This document shows, piece after piece, positions 12,801 to 24,172 of a DNA stretch of 64,000 nt. Origin of the DNA: Natronosporangium hydrolyticum. Its GTDB lineage: Bacteria; Actinomycetota; Actinomycetes; Mycobacteriales; Micromonosporaceae. The notes beneath the pieces were generated by a model, which was given only the letters and a program-made list of their open reading frames with translations, searched no databases and was not told where the DNA came from. The translations under genes were made by a program, and so were the position numbers. The stretch is taken from positions 1,488,001 to 1,552,000 of the forward strand of contig NZ_CP070499.1 of assembly GCF_016925615.1 (NCBI RefSeq), written 5' to 3'. Positions within the stretch are counted from its first letter, which is position 1. Every line of letters starts with the position of its first letter.

Positions 12801-15800
12801 CATGCGGGTGAGCGGGTTGGGGCTTCGGTGGTGCGGGAGTTGGCGTTGGAGGCGCCGTTGGTGTTGCCGGAGTCGGGTGGTGTGGCGGTGCAGGTGGTGG
12901 TGGGTGGTGTGGATGGTGTGGGTGGTCGGTCGGTGGCTGTGTATTCGTGTGTTCAGGATGGGGTTGTGGGGCGGGAGTGGGTTCGGCATGGGGTGGGTGT
13001 GTTGGGTTCGGGTGGTTTGGGTGGTGGGGTTGGTGTGTTGGGTGAGTGGCCGCCGGTGGGTGGGGTGCGGTTGGAGGTGGGTGATGCGTATGAGCGGTTG
13101 GGTGTTCGGGGTTATGGCTATGGTCCGGTGTTTCGGGGTTTGCGGGGGGCGTGGCGGCGTGGTGATGAGGTGTTTGCGGAGGTGGTGTTGCCGGAGGGGG
13201 TTGATGGTTCCGGGTTTGGTCTGCATCCGGCACTCTTCGACGCAATTTTCCATGCCGGTCTTGTTGAGGATCTCGACCAACAGACCGCTTTGATGCCGTT
13301 TGTGTGGAATGATGTGCGTCTGCACGCTCACGGTGCGCGGGCGGTTCGGGCGTGCGTTCGTCGTCTTCGGGGCGACGAGGAAACCTCGCTTGTCGCCTAT
13401 GACCTGGCCGGTGACCCTGTCGTGTCTGTCCGCTCAGTGGTGAGCCGGCCAGTGGCTATTGACGACATTGGCACCAGGTCGGGGCATCTCTACCGGATGA
13501 ATTGGCATCACGTGAGCGAACCAGCCCTTCCGGCGGACAGCGCAGGGTGGGTCGAGATTGCCAGCGGCGCAACCGACGGACCTCGCCGAAGCATTCTCGG
13601 CGAGGTTGGCACCTACCCCTCGGTCGGGGCGCTCATCCACTCCCTTGATGGTCGTGCAGCGCCTCCGGTCGGGGCAGTGCTCGATGTATCCGCTGTGGAA
13701 GAGGCCGCTCGCGGGGACGCCAGCGATGCTCCTGCAGGGCCGAACGTCGAGTTGCCGAGCCTGGTCCAGCGAATTGTGTCTGTAGTCGTAGCGGAACTGC
13801 AGGCATGGCTCCGTGATGCTCGACTGGAAAACACCAGACTAGTCATCGTAACCCGGTGCGCCACCCGCGCCATCGACGGCAGTGACATCTCTCCCGCGCA
13901 GAGCCCAGTGTGGGGACTGGTACGAGCCGCTCAGGCTGAGCATCCGGGCCGTTTCACGCTGCTGGACATCGACCAGAACGAGATGTCAATCCGGGGTGTC
14001 CTGGCCGCGATCGGTCACGGTGGGGAACCCGAGCTCGCCATCTGCGAGGGGGAGATCCTGGTGCCGAGGCTGGGCGAAGCCCAGCCCCGATCTGACGTCC
14101 GCGCGAGGTTGGGTGCTGAAGGTACGGTCTTGATCACTGGAGGCACCGGTGGCCTAGGCGGGGCGCTGGCTCGTCACCTGGTGTCGGAGCACTCGGTTCG
14201 ACAACTGATGCTGCTCAGCCGGCGGGGTCCAGCGGCGCCCGGTGCCGCTGAACTCCGCGATGAACTTGCCGCGGCAGGCGCGTCGGTCGCGATCCTCGCC
14301 TGCGACGTGGCCGACCGTGAGGAGCTGGCGCGGGCGATCGAAGCTGTCCCCGCTGAGCATCCCGTTACCGCCGTGATCCACGTCGCCGGCGTGTCCGATG
14401 CGTCCCCCATCGACAGCGTCACGGACACCCAGATTCGAAATGTACTGCGGGCCAAGGTCGACGCCGCATGGCACCTTCACGAATTGACCGCGGAGATGAG
14501 CCTGAGCGCTTTCATCCTCTTCTCCTCCGCGGCCAGTAGCGTTCTGGCTGCCGGGCAGGCGAGTTACGCGGCCGCTAATGCGTTCCTGGATGGCCTAGCG
14601 GAGTTCCGCTCTCTCCACGGACTGCCGGGGCTGGCATTGGCCTGGGGGCCCTGGGCCGAAGCGGGCGGTATGGCGGGCGAGCTGGGCGAGTCCGGCCGGC
14701 AACGGCTTGCTCGGCTCGGGACTCCGCCGATGAGCACCGCAGTGGCGCTGGCGACGTTCGACGCGGTGCTGTCGATGCCCCAGGGGGTGATCGTCCCTGT
14801 GGAACTGAGCGGAGCAGCGCTCCGGAGTCGTTCTGCTGACCTGCCCGCCACGCTTCGCGGACTGGTGCCGTCGCAGCGGCGGAGCGCGGCGATCGCCACT
14901 CCGGAGCGACTGAGCGATCGCGATGTTTCCTCGCCGCAGCGTGTGGACCTGATGAAGCTTGTCACCGAGCAGGTCGCAGCCGTCTTGGGCCATGGTGACA
15001 CCACTGCGATCCAACCGGACCGACCTTTTAAAGAGCTCGGCTTCGATTCGCTGGCAGCAATTGAACTGCGGAACCAGCTCGGCTCGACCACTGGATTGCG
15101 GCTGCCGGCGACGCTCATATTCGACTATCCAACCTGTCGTGAAGTCGCTTCCCATCTGGCGGCCGAACTGTACGGCCAGGTCGCACCAGACGTCGCCCCA
15201 GCGACGGATTCAGCGCAGCCCGACCACGACGATCCGGTGGCGATTGTGGGGATGGGGTGTCGGTTGCCGGGAGGTGTGACCTCGCCCGAAGATCTCTGGG
15301 AGTTGGTGTGGTCGGGTGCGGATGCGGTGGGTCCATTCCCTCGGGATCGAGGCTGGGACATTGAGAGGCTCTTCGACCCAGAGGCAGAGCGGTCGGGCAC
15401 GAGCTATGTTGCCGAAGGCGGCTTCTTGTACGATGCCGCGAACTTCGACGCGGAGTTCTTTGGGATCAGCCCGCGTGAGGCCTTGTCGATGGACCCGCAG
15501 CAACGGCTTGTGTTGCAAACCGCGTGGGAGACAATCGAGCGAGCTGGCATAGATCCTTCGGGGCTGCGGGGTAGTGCTACCGGTGTGTACGCCGGGGTGA
15601 TGTACCACGACTATGGCCCGAACGGCAGCGGGGGAAGTCTGGTCTCTGGTCGGGTGGCGTATCACCTTGGTCTGGAGGGGCCGGCGGTGACGGTGGATAC
15701 GGCGTGTTCGTCGTCGTTGGTGGCGTTGCATCAGGCGGTGCAGGCGTTGCGTAGTGGCGAGTGCAGTATGGCGTTGGCGGGTGGGGTAACAGTAATGGCC

Positions 15801-18800
15801 ACACCAGCGATGTTTGTGGAGTTCTCCGAACAGCGGGCGCTGTCCCCGGATGGTCGTTGCCGTGCCTTCGGGGAGGGCGCCAACGGGACTGGGTGGTCTG
15901 AAGGGGTTGGACTGCTGTTGTTGGAGCGGTTGTCGGATGCGCGGGCGGCGGGTCGTCGGGTGTTGGCGGTGGTGCGGGGTTCGGCGGTGAATCAGGATGG
16001 GGCGTCGAATGGGTTGACGGCGCCGAATGGTCCGGCGCAGGAGCGGGTGATTCGGGCGGCGTTGGGGTCGGCTGGTGTGGGGGTGGGGGATGTGGATGTG
16101 GTGGAGGGGCATGGGACGGGGACGTCGTTGGGGGATCCGATTGAGGTGGGGGCGTTGTTGGGGACGTATGGGCGGGGTCGGGGTGGGGTGGGTCCGTTGT
16201 GGTTGGGGTCGTTGAAGTCGAATATTGGTCATGCGCAGGCGGCGGCTGGGGTGGCTGGTGTGATCAAGATGGTGTTGGCGTTGCGGTTTGGGTGGTTGCC
16301 GCGGACGTTGCATGTGGATGTGCCGTCGGGTGAGGTGGATTGGTCGTCTGGTGGGGTGGAGTTGTTGCGGGAGGCGGTGGAGTGGCGTTCGGTGGGTGGT
16401 CGGGTGCGGCGGGCGGGGGTGTCGTCGTTTGGGATTAGTGGGACGAATGCGCATGTGATCGTTGAGGAGGCGCCGCCGGTGGAGGCGGGGGTGTCGGCGG
16501 GGTCGCCGGTGGAGGTGTCGGCGGGGGAGGCTGCTGCTGTTGGTGGTGGGTTGCCGGTGGTGTTGCCGGTGTCGGGTGTGGGTTGGGGTGGGTTGCGGGG
16601 GCAGTTGGGTGGGTTGGTGGGTTTGGTGGGTGGTGGGGGTGTGGGTTTGGGTGATGTGGGTTGGTCGTTGGGTGTGGGTCGGGCGGGGTTGGGGTGTCGG
16701 GCGGTGGTGGTGGCTGATGGTGGTGGTGTTGATGGTGGTGTTGGTGGGGTGGTGGGTTTGTTGTCGGGGGTTGCTGGTGGTGGTGGTGAGGTGGTGGGTG
16801 TGGGTGGTTCGGTGGTGTTGGGTGAGGTGGTGGGTGGTCGGACGGTGTTTATGTTTTCGGGTCAGGGGTCGCAGCGGGTGGGTATGGGTCGTGGGTTGTA
16901 TGGGGCGTTTGGTGTGTTTCGTGAGGTGTTTGATGAGGTGTGTGGGGTGTTTGATGGGTTGTTGGGGTGTGGGTTGCGGGGTGTGGTGTTTGAGGGTGTG
17001 GGTGGTGATGTGGATCGGACGGTGTTTGCGCAGGCGGGGTTGTTTGCGGTGGAGGTGGCGTTGTTTCGGTTGTTGGAGTCGTGGGGTGTGGGTGTGGATG
17101 TGGTGGTGGGGCATTCGGTGGGTGAGGTGGCGGCGGCGTATGTGGTGGGGGTGTTGGGGTTGGAGGATGCGTGTCGGTTGGTGGCGGTGCGGGGTGGGTT
17201 GATGGATGGGTTGCCGTCGGGTGGGGTGATGGTGGCGGTGTCGGGTGTGGGGGAGGAGCGGGTGCGGGGTTTGTTAGTGGATGGTGTGGATGTGGCTGCG
17301 GTGAATGGTGGTGGTGAGTTGGTGTTGTCGGGTGTGGAGGAGTGTGTGGTGTCGGTGGTGGGGGTGTTGGAGGGGTTGGGTGCGCGGGTGTCGTGGTTGC
17401 GGGTGTCGCATGCGTTTCATTCGGGGTTGATGGAGCCGATGTTGGGTGAGTTTGGGGAGGCGATTGGTGGGTTGGGTTGGGGTGGGGTTTCGGGTGGGGT
17501 GGTGGCGGTGTCGTCGGTGTTGGGTGGGGTGGTGGGTGGGGAGTGGTCGGATCCGGGGTATTGGGTGTCGCAGGTGCGGTCTGAGGTGAGGTTTGGTGAT
17601 GTGGTGGGTTGTTTGCGGGGGTTGGGTGTGTCGCGGTTTGTGGAGGTGGGGCCGGGTGGGGTGTTGGGTGGTTTGGCGCGGCGGGTGGTGGAGGGGTCTG
17701 AGGGTGGGGTTGGTGGGTTGGTGTTTGCGTCGTTGTTGGGTGGGGTTGGTGGGTTGGGTGAGGTGGAGGGGTTGTTGGTGGGTGTGTCGCGGGTGTGGGT
17801 GTCGGGTGGGGTGGTGGATTGGTCTCGGGTGTTGGTTGGTGGTCGGTGGGTGGATCTGCCGACGTATGCGTTCCAACACCAGCGGTACTGGCTGGACCCA
17901 ATGCCCAGTGGTAGCGATGTCACCGTGGTTGGCCAGCAGGCGGTCGGGCACCCGCTATTGGCGGCGGCCGTGCCCAGCGCTGTCGACGATGGTCTGGTGT
18001 TGACAGGTCGGTGGTCGATGACGACGCACCCGTGGCTTGCTGATCACCAGGTCCACGGAACCGTCGTCGTTCCCGGGACCGTCTTCGTCGAGTTGGGCCT
18101 GGCCGCTGGTGCCTGGGTTGGCTGCTCCGCCATACGTGAGTTGGTGCTTGAGTCCCCATTGCTGCTGCCGGAGTCGGGCGGAGTCGCGGTCCAGGTAGTG
18201 GTAGCCGACCCGGGCGGGGAGGGTGAACGCGGGTTTGTCGTGTGCTCCCGGCCCGAAGGATCTTCTGAATGGGTTCAACATGCCAGGGGCAGCCTGGCCC
18301 CGAATGGGGTGGCTGCGCTCGCCGCAACAACGGCGTCGGAGCGCTCGGAGGCGGCCGAGCCGACCATCGGTACGGCGGCTGATATGTACGCCGGCTTGGC
18401 GAAGGAAGGGCTGGCGTACGGCGTCGAGTTCCGTCGGGTCCGTTCTGCCAGTGCGACCGCCGCCTGGACCTTCGTCGAGCTGGACGGTGATGGTGGCGGT
18501 TCAGGGCAATGGTGCGGTCCGCACCCTGCGGTGCTGGACGCCGCCATGCATCCGCTGGTGTCCCGTGGTGGCGGCGGCGCCGTCGAGCTCCCGTTTGTTT
18601 GGAACGATGTCGAGGTTCATGGGGCTTCGCACGGTGTCGTCTCCGCCGCCGTGACCAGACACGCTGACGACTCGATCGGGATCGAGCTTCGGGACTCGGA
18701 AGGGCAGTTGTTGGCGAGCGTGGGTTCGGTCGTTGCTCGCCCGGTGGACCGGGAGATGTTTCGGTCGCAGCGGCCGGAGTCGATGTACCGGGTTGCGCTG

Positions 18801-20705
18801 GTGCCTCGCCGACCCGCCTCGTCGTCACCGCAACCTGGGAATCTGGTGTTCTTGGGTGAGCGTGACCTCTGGAGCGGCATGGGGTCGAAGGCGCGTATGG
18901 CCGCGGTCTACCCGGACCTGGACTCGCTCGGTCTTGCCCTGGCCGGGGGCGCGGCCCCCGAACTCGTCTGGTGGCAGTGTGACGCGACCGGTACGGACGG
19001 TTTCGAGCAGCAGCTTCGGGACAGTCTGTCCAAGGTCTTGGAGATGATCCAAGCCTGGCTCGCCGGCGGCCGCTTCGTGGGCATGAGATTGATGGTGATG
19101 ACTCGCGGTGGCAACGGGGAGCGGACCGAGATCATCAACAGCGCCGTGTGGGGGTTGGTCCGGGCTGCGGAGGCGGAGAATCCTGGTCGGTTCGGGTTGG
19201 TGGATGTGGATGGTGTGGGGGATGTTGCGGGTGTGGTTGGGGGGTTGGTGGGTGAGGGTGAGCCTGAGGTGGTGGTACGGGGTGGTGGGGTGTTTGTGCC
19301 GCGGTTGGTGCGGGTGTCGGAGGTGGCGGGGTCGGTGGGCAGTGGTGGGTCGGTTGGTGGTTTTGGTGGTGGTGCGGTGTTGGTGACTGGTGGTACGGGT
19401 GGTTTGGGGGCGTTGGTGGCGCGGCATTTGGTGGTGGGGTGTGGGGTGCGGGATGTGGTGTTGGTGAGTCGTCGTGGGTGGGGTGCGGTGGGGGTTGAGG
19501 GTTTGGTGGGGGAGTTGGAGTCGGTTGGTGCGCGGGTGCGGGTGTTTGGGTGTGATGTGGGTGATCGGGAGGCGTTGGTGGGGTTGTTGGGTGAGGTTGG
19601 TGGTGGGTTGTCGGGGGTGGTGCATGCGGCTGGAGTGGTGGATGACGGGGTGGTGAGTGGGTTGTCGATGGAGCGGTTGGGGCGGGTTTTGTCGGCGAAG
19701 GTGGATGGTGCGTGGGGGTTGCACGAGTTGTTGGGGGAGGTGCCGCTGATCTTCTTCTCCTCGATCGCGGGGATAGCGGGAGCCGCTGGTCAGGGAGGTT
19801 ATGCGGCGGCGAACGCGGCCCTGGACGGGTTGGCGGAGTATCGCCGGGCACAGGGGCTGCCGGCTGTCTCGCTGGCGTGGGGGCTGTGGGAGAACCCCGA
19901 GACGGTGGGTAGCCAGATGGCGGGGCGGCTGGGCGAAGCCGATCTCGCACGGCTTGCCCGCGGGGGTATCGCCCCGTTACGGGTCGAGGACGGGCTGAGG
20001 ATGTTCGACTCGGCCCTCACCAGCGACTATGCCGCGCTGGTGCCGGCCCGGATCGATGTGGCGGCGGTGCGGACTTCCGGCCAGCCGGTGCCTGCGGTCT
20101 TTCGGGACTTGGTCGGTTTAGGGGATCGCGGCCCGAGGGCTGCCGAGGAGTTGGGTGACGCCGCTCCCGGGGACGGGAAAGAAGGGTGGCAACTGCTCGC
20201 CGATCTCTCCGCGGCGGAGCGTCAGGAGCGGCTCCGGGCGCTGATCCAGGCGGAGGCTGCGCAGGTACTGGGCCATCGCGATCCGAGCGCGGTCGATCTA
20301 GGACGCGGCTTCTTGGACCTTGGGTTCGACTCGCTGACCGCGTTGGAACTTCGGAACCGGCTGGCGTCGGTCACTGGTGAGCCCATGCCGGCGACGTTGA
20401 TCTTCGACCACCCGTCGGTAGAGACACTGGCGACCTGGCTCGAGTCACGGCTGTTCGCAGATCCTGCCGACAATGCCGGCGATGCTGACGGGGCCGCGGA
20501 GCCGCTTGCTCGGCTAGAGAGGCTGCTGGCGGATTCGGGGTCATCGCCCGAGCAGCGGTCGGCGCTCGTGGCCCGGCTGCGCGCGCTCGTGACGCGCTGG
20601 GACTCGACCTCGGAGCGCGAACCGCAGTCGGCGGGGCTCGCAGACGCGAGCGCGGTCGAACTCTTCGACATCCTCGACGAGGAGCTTGGTCCTGGCGCTC
20701 CGTGA
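9823..20705 (+). CDS. Modular type I PKS, two modules (C and D), interrupted by a 2-bp frameshift
   Basis: ATG at 9823 follows an AGAGGAG ribosome site that overlaps the previous stop. A coiled N-terminal docking helix ([17 protein letters not shown]) comes first. With the frameshift near 12436 corrected the product is about 3,626 residues. Module C: KS 35-445, full-length malonyl-type AT 475-917 (GHSVGE, HAFH), DH 945-1205, KR 1430-1620, ACP 1708-1782. Module D: KS 1803-2215, malonyl-type AT 2243-2690, DH 2708-2975 ([12 protein letters not shown]), KR 3182-3360 (VDD, B-type-like), ACP 3466-3542, then a docking tail ending FDILDEELG. Both modules should add malonyl units and leave C=C bonds. 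As sequenced, the first frame runs on in the wrong phase to 12702, while the correct frame resumes from about 12440 to 20705. Either this is a sequence error or the gene is broken. Confidence 0.9.
12434..12440 (+). other. Frameshift: 2-bp insertion in the AT-KR linker repeat of module C
   Basis: Here the sequence reads TTGGGTGTGGGGTTGG. The otherwise identical copies in modules D (near 17740) and F (near 53300) read TTGGGTGGGGTTGG. The extra TG moves the frame from phase 1 to phase 3. The alignment offset between modules C and D changes from 5306 before this point to 5304 after it, which confirms exactly two added bases. It lies in a nearly pure G/T tract, where sequencing and assembly are error-prone. 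Confidence 0.9.
12695..13243 (+). repeat. DH repeat, module C copy (partner 1961-2509)
   Basis: Nearly identical to the module A DH segment. The identity stops abruptly at the codons after HPALFDA, where the two modules become unrelated at the nucleotide level. Confidence 0.85.
15921..17891 (+). repeat. 1,971-bp direct repeat, copy in module D (partner 51481-53451)
   Basis: From the KS codons for LERLSDAR to the post-AT QRYW the sequence matches 51481-53451 in module F at a constant offset of 35560, with no difference noticed. Module C (10616-12587) has the same block apart from a short KS patch (codons for SSGFS) and the 2-bp insertion. Confidence 0.9.
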
Positions 20706-21246
20706 TCTTCGGTTTTTTGTCTGATTATTATGACATGTCCATTGTCATCGTACTCTGAACGTTTGCTGAGGTGAATGTATGGCGGCGCGGTGATTGCATT
20801 CGTGTTTGCCCGGTTTGCTGGCGTGTAAAGGAATGTTTGCTCTGGCCGATCGCGCCCCCGTCACCAATCTGGGTGGCGACATGTCGGCATGGCCATCAAT
20901 CAATAGTAGCTATTGCTGCGGTGTCGCGTGCCGGCAGGCATTATGAATCGAAGGCAGTCGGTATTGCCTGTTCCTGATCCACAATCGCCGTGAGCACTGT
21001 GGACGCCCGAGCCTGGGGTGGCGCGCTCCACCGGCGGTTGACGCGGCGACCGCGGAGTCTTGTTGTTTCGTCAGCAGTTGACGGTGGCCCGGTGTCGATC
21101 CTCGTCGCTGGTTATCTGGACGGTATCGGCCGGCGATAGGGCTGTCGGACATCCAACGCGAGAGTTGCTCTCGTCGCTGATCTACTCTAAAATCGACCGC
21201 GAGTGATCTTGAAGCAACTGGTTGACCAAGGATTGAGTTTGCCAAT
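20706..21246. other. Intergenic region between PKS and LAL regulator
   Basis: This 541-bp stretch is less GC-rich than the cluster and has no convincing gene; the 69-codon frame at 20771 has no supporting features. Just after the PKS stop there is a T run (20713-20718). A small inverted repeat follows (ATGACA at 20730-20735, TGTCAT at 20743-20748), with the 8-bp palindrome GACATGTC inside. It may hold a weak terminator and the promoter of the LAL gene. Unlike most other intergenic regions here, it has no TAGGGG box. Confidence 0.6.
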
Positions 21247-24099
21247 ATGCTGATAGAAAGAGATGTCGAGCTCGGGTGCTTGGGTGACTCCCTGAAGGAG
21301 TGCGAGACCGGCCGGGGCCAGACAGTGGTCATCGGTGGTGGGCTCGCCAGCGGCAAGACGGAGTTGCTGCAGGCGTTCACCGAGCAGGTCATCCAATCCG
21401 GGTCGACCCTGTTGAGCGCGACCGGCGCTCACGCTGAACGGGCACTCCGCATGGGTGTCATCGGTCAGTTGCTTTTTGACGTGGCCCTTCAGCCCGACCT
21501 CGCCGACCGGTTGGCCAAGTTTGCCAGTTCCGAGTCGGAGCCTACCGGCCCCGGCGGTGCCGAGGAGGTGGGCGAGGCCCACCCCGATCGTACGGTGCTG
21601 CGCTATGCGGACGTACGGATGGTGCAGAGTCTGACCTCGGCGCTGCTCGGCTTGGCCAACGACAACCCGCTGGTGATCCTCGTTGATGACATCCAGTTCG
21701 TAGACGCCGATTCGCTGCAGGTCCTGCTGAGTCTCCGACGGCGGATGCGGTCCGCGCGGGTGCTGCTGGTAATGACTGAGTGGCAACGGCCGAGTCTGGC
21801 CCGGCCGTTGCTACGGGCCGAGGTGACCAGGCAACCCCAGCGGCGGATCACCCTCGGGCCGTTGTCGCGCGCGGGCGTGTCCGACCTGTTCGACCAGGAG
21901 GGCGGCCTGGATTCGGCGACCGGTTTCGTCGGGCGTTGCTTCGATGTCAGCGGTGGAAACCCACTGCTGCTGAGCGCGTTGGTCGAGGACCAGCGGTCCG
22001 CCGGCCAACCCACCGATGGGCGGGAGCTGACCCGTGCCGCGGCATCCCTTGATGCCGCAGCCACCGGTCCGGTGCTCGGCCAGTCATACCGGGCTGCAGT
22101 GCTCGATTGCTTCCACCGGTGGGAGCCACGGTTTCTGCGGATCGCCCACGGGCTGGCGGTGCTGGGCCGGGCCGCCGATGCGGAGTTGGTCAGTAAGCTC
22201 CTTGTGATCCGGGTCCACCTGGTCGCAGAGGCACTCGACGTGTTCACCGCCGCCGGGCTTCTGGTCGACGGCAACTTCCGCTGTGACCCGGTGCGGACGA
22301 TCGTGCTGGATAGCCTGTCGGCGGTGGAGGCGGCATGGCTCCATCTACGCGCGGCGGAACTGCTGTACGAGACCGGAGCCGATACGGTCGAGGTGGCGCG
22401 CCACCTCGTCGTCGCTGATGCCGTACCTGGGCCGTGGGCAGTCCGGGTGCTGCGGCAGGCGGCGGACCACAGCAGCGGCGACGACGCGGAGCTCGCTGCC
22501 CAGAGCCTAGAGCTGGCGATGCAGGCGTGCGAGCACGAACGTGACAAGCTCGCCTTCCGGGTGGCGCTGGTGCGGCTAGCCTGGCGGGCCAACCCGACTG
22601 CGGTCGCCCGCCATGTGAAACCGTTGCACGACGCGCTCTGTGCGGGCGACCTCGCCTATCGGGATGCGGTCCCGATCATTCGGCATCTGTTGTGGCAGGG
22701 GGAACTGGCCGCCGCGACCGAGCAACTCACGCTCGCCCACACCTCGGCGGGGCCGACGGATGTCTGGACGCTCGCCGAGCTGAAGATCTCTGTCGGCTGG
22801 CTGTTCGGGCCAGCGGGGGAGCGCTGTTGCGGCGAGTTGCAGACGACACTGCACGCGCCGGAACGGGGCGGGCTGGCGAGTAACCCGTGGCTGCGTGCAG
22901 CCTCGTCCTTGAGCACCATGTGGAGCCGCGGTCCGACCGACGAAGTAGTCAGCTCGGCCGAGCATATCCTGCAGGGATGCCTCGGTGAGGTGGCGCCGGA
23001 GGTCGGTGCCGTTGCGCTGTTGGCGCTGGTCTACGGTGACCGGCTGCGGCGGGCAACTTACTGGTGCGACATGTTGCAGGATGAGGCGGTGCGGCGCAGG
23101 GCCACTACCTGGCAGGCTCTGGTTGGCGCGGTTCGAGCGGAGATCGCCTGGCGGCAGGGCGATCTCGCGCGTGCGAGCGCCGATGGGCAGTCGGCCTTGG
23201 CGCTGCTGCACAACCAGAGCTGGGGAATCCTCGTGGCGTTGCCGTTGTCGGTCACGGTCCTCGCGAACACAGCGATGGGCCGGCACTCCCGAGCAGCCGA
23301 GCTGTTGGAGCGACCGGTGCCGGAGCGGCTCTACGAGAGTCCGCTCGGCGCTAGGTACCTGCATGCTAGCGGTCACCACCAGCTCGCCACCGGACGTACT
23401 CTCGCCGCGCTCGACGACTTCGAACGGGCGGCGGCGTTGAGCCGGAAGTGGGGCGTCGACCTGCCGGTAGCACTGCCGTGGCGCAGCGACCTGGCGCTCG
23501 CGCAGCTCCGCCTCGGCCGGCGAAAGAGCGCCCGGGACCTGGTGACCGAGCAGTTGGAGCGGCCCGCATCGATGCTTGGAGTTCGCGCCCGAGGGGTTGC
23601 CCTGCGGTTACAGGCCGCCAGTGTGGAGTTGAAGGACCGGGTGCCGCTGTTGCGCGATGCCGTCTCGACGCTCGAGCGCAGCGGGGACCGACTGGAGCTC
23701 GCGCGAGCGCTCACCGAGCTCGGGCAGGCCCATCGGGAACTTGGCGAGCTCGGTCGCGCCCGTCTGGTGCTCCGACGGGCAGGCCAGGAGGCGAAGGAGT
23801 GCGGCGCGCAGCTCCACACCGGCCAGCCGCCGGGGCGGGCGGACCAGGAAGCCCGAAAACCAGCGAAGTCGTCGCCGCCGCCTGCCACCGCCGGCGACAA
23901 CCTAAGTGAGGCCGAGTTGAAGGTGGCGATGCTGGCGGCGGTGGGACACACCAATCGCGAGATCGGCCGCAAGCTCTACATCACTGTCAGCACGGTCGAG
24001 CAGCATCTCACCCGGGTGTACCGGAAACTCCAAGTGAGTCGGCGAACCGATCTGCCATCAGAGCTCTCTCGGCACGGCGTCTCGGCCCACGCGATGTAG
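21247..24099 (+). CDS. LuxR-family transcriptional regulator, LAL (MalT-like) type
   Basis: A 950-residue protein with the LAL layout. An N-terminal AAA/STAND ATPase has a Walker A-like GGGLASGKTELL (about residues 31-42) and a Walker B ILVDDIQFVD (about 138-147). A long helical, TPR-like middle follows, then a C-terminal LuxR helix-turn-helix (about 890-945; LSEAELKVAML, TNREIGRKLYITVSTVEQHL). Such proteins are usually cluster-situated activators of polyketide genes, and MalT-type members bind G-rich repeats. It stands alone between the PKS block and convergent rmlB. The ATG at 21247 has only a weak purine-rich site (AAGGATTGAG) upstream. Its likely targets are the promoters with TAGGGG boxes described here (inference). 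Confidence 0.93.
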   Translation: MLIERDVELGCLGDSLKECETGRGQTVVIGGGLASGKTELLQAFTEQVIQSGSTLLSATGAHAERALRMGVIGQLLFDVALQPDLADRLAKFASSESEPTGPGGAEEVGEAHPDRTVLRYADVRMVQSLTSALLGLANDNPLVILVDDIQFVDADSLQVLLSLRRRMRSARVLLVMTEWQRPSLARPLLRAEVTRQPQRRITLGPLSRAGVSDLFDQEGGLDSATGFVGRCFDVSGGNPLLLSALVEDQRSAGQPTDGRELTRAAASLDAAATGPVLGQSYRAAVLDCFHRWEPRFLRIAHGLAVLGRAADAELVSKLLVIRVHLVAEALDVFTAAGLLVDGNFRCDPVRTIVLDSLSAVEAAWLHLRAAELLYETGADTVEVARHLVVADAVPGPWAVRVLRQAADHSSGDDAELAAQSLELAMQACEHERDKLAFRVALVRLAWRANPTAVARHVKPLHDALCAGDLAYRDAVPIIRHLLWQGELAAATEQLTLAHTSAGPTDVWTLAELKISVGWLFGPAGERCCGELQTTLHAPERGGLASNPWLRAASSLSTMWSRGPTDEVVSSAEHILQGCLGEVAPEVGAVALLALVYGDRLRRATYWCDMLQDEAVRRRATTWQALVGAVRAEIAWRQGDLARASADGQSALALLHNQSWGILVALPLSVTVLANTAMGRHSRAAELLERPVPERLYESPLGARYLHASGHHQLATGRTLAALDDFERAAALSRKWGVDLPVALPWRSDLALAQLRLGRRKSARDLVTEQLERPASMLGVRARGVALRLQAASVELKDRVPLLRDAVSTLERSGDRLELARALTELGQAHRELGELGRARLVLRRAGQEAKECGAQLHTGQPPGRADQEARKPAKSSPPPATAGDNLSEAELKVAMLAAVGHTNREIGRKLYITVSTVEQHLTRVYRKLQVSRRTDLPSELSRHGVSAHAM

Positions 24100-24153
24100 C
24101 GATCAGCCATTGGTGTTGAGCCCCGGCGCGATCGGAGACGACAGTCCACAGCG

Positions 24154-24172
24154 GACCTGAGTAGATCAGGTC
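24154..24172. terminator. Small hairpin between convergent LAL gene and rmlB
   Basis: Inverted repeat GACCTGA (24154-24160) and TCAGGTC (24166-24172) with a 5-base loop. It overlaps the last codons of rmlB and lies 55 bases after the LAL stop. It could act as a weak bidirectional terminator; there is no T run. Confidence 0.35.

Noticed and set aside
15210-17114. Long open frames on the minus strand opposite PKS repeats (also 1036-2499, 5499-7034, 50872-52674, 56991-58400), rich in His, Thr, Pro and Gln
   Set aside because: They mirror the G/T-rich repeats: lack of T-A-rich stops on the A/C-rich strand keeps every frame open. No family motifs, and they sit wholly opposite well-supported PKS domains.
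20771-20977. 69-codon frame between the PKS and the LAL regulator
   Set aside because: No ribosome site, no recognisable motif and atypical composition; treated as non-coding.
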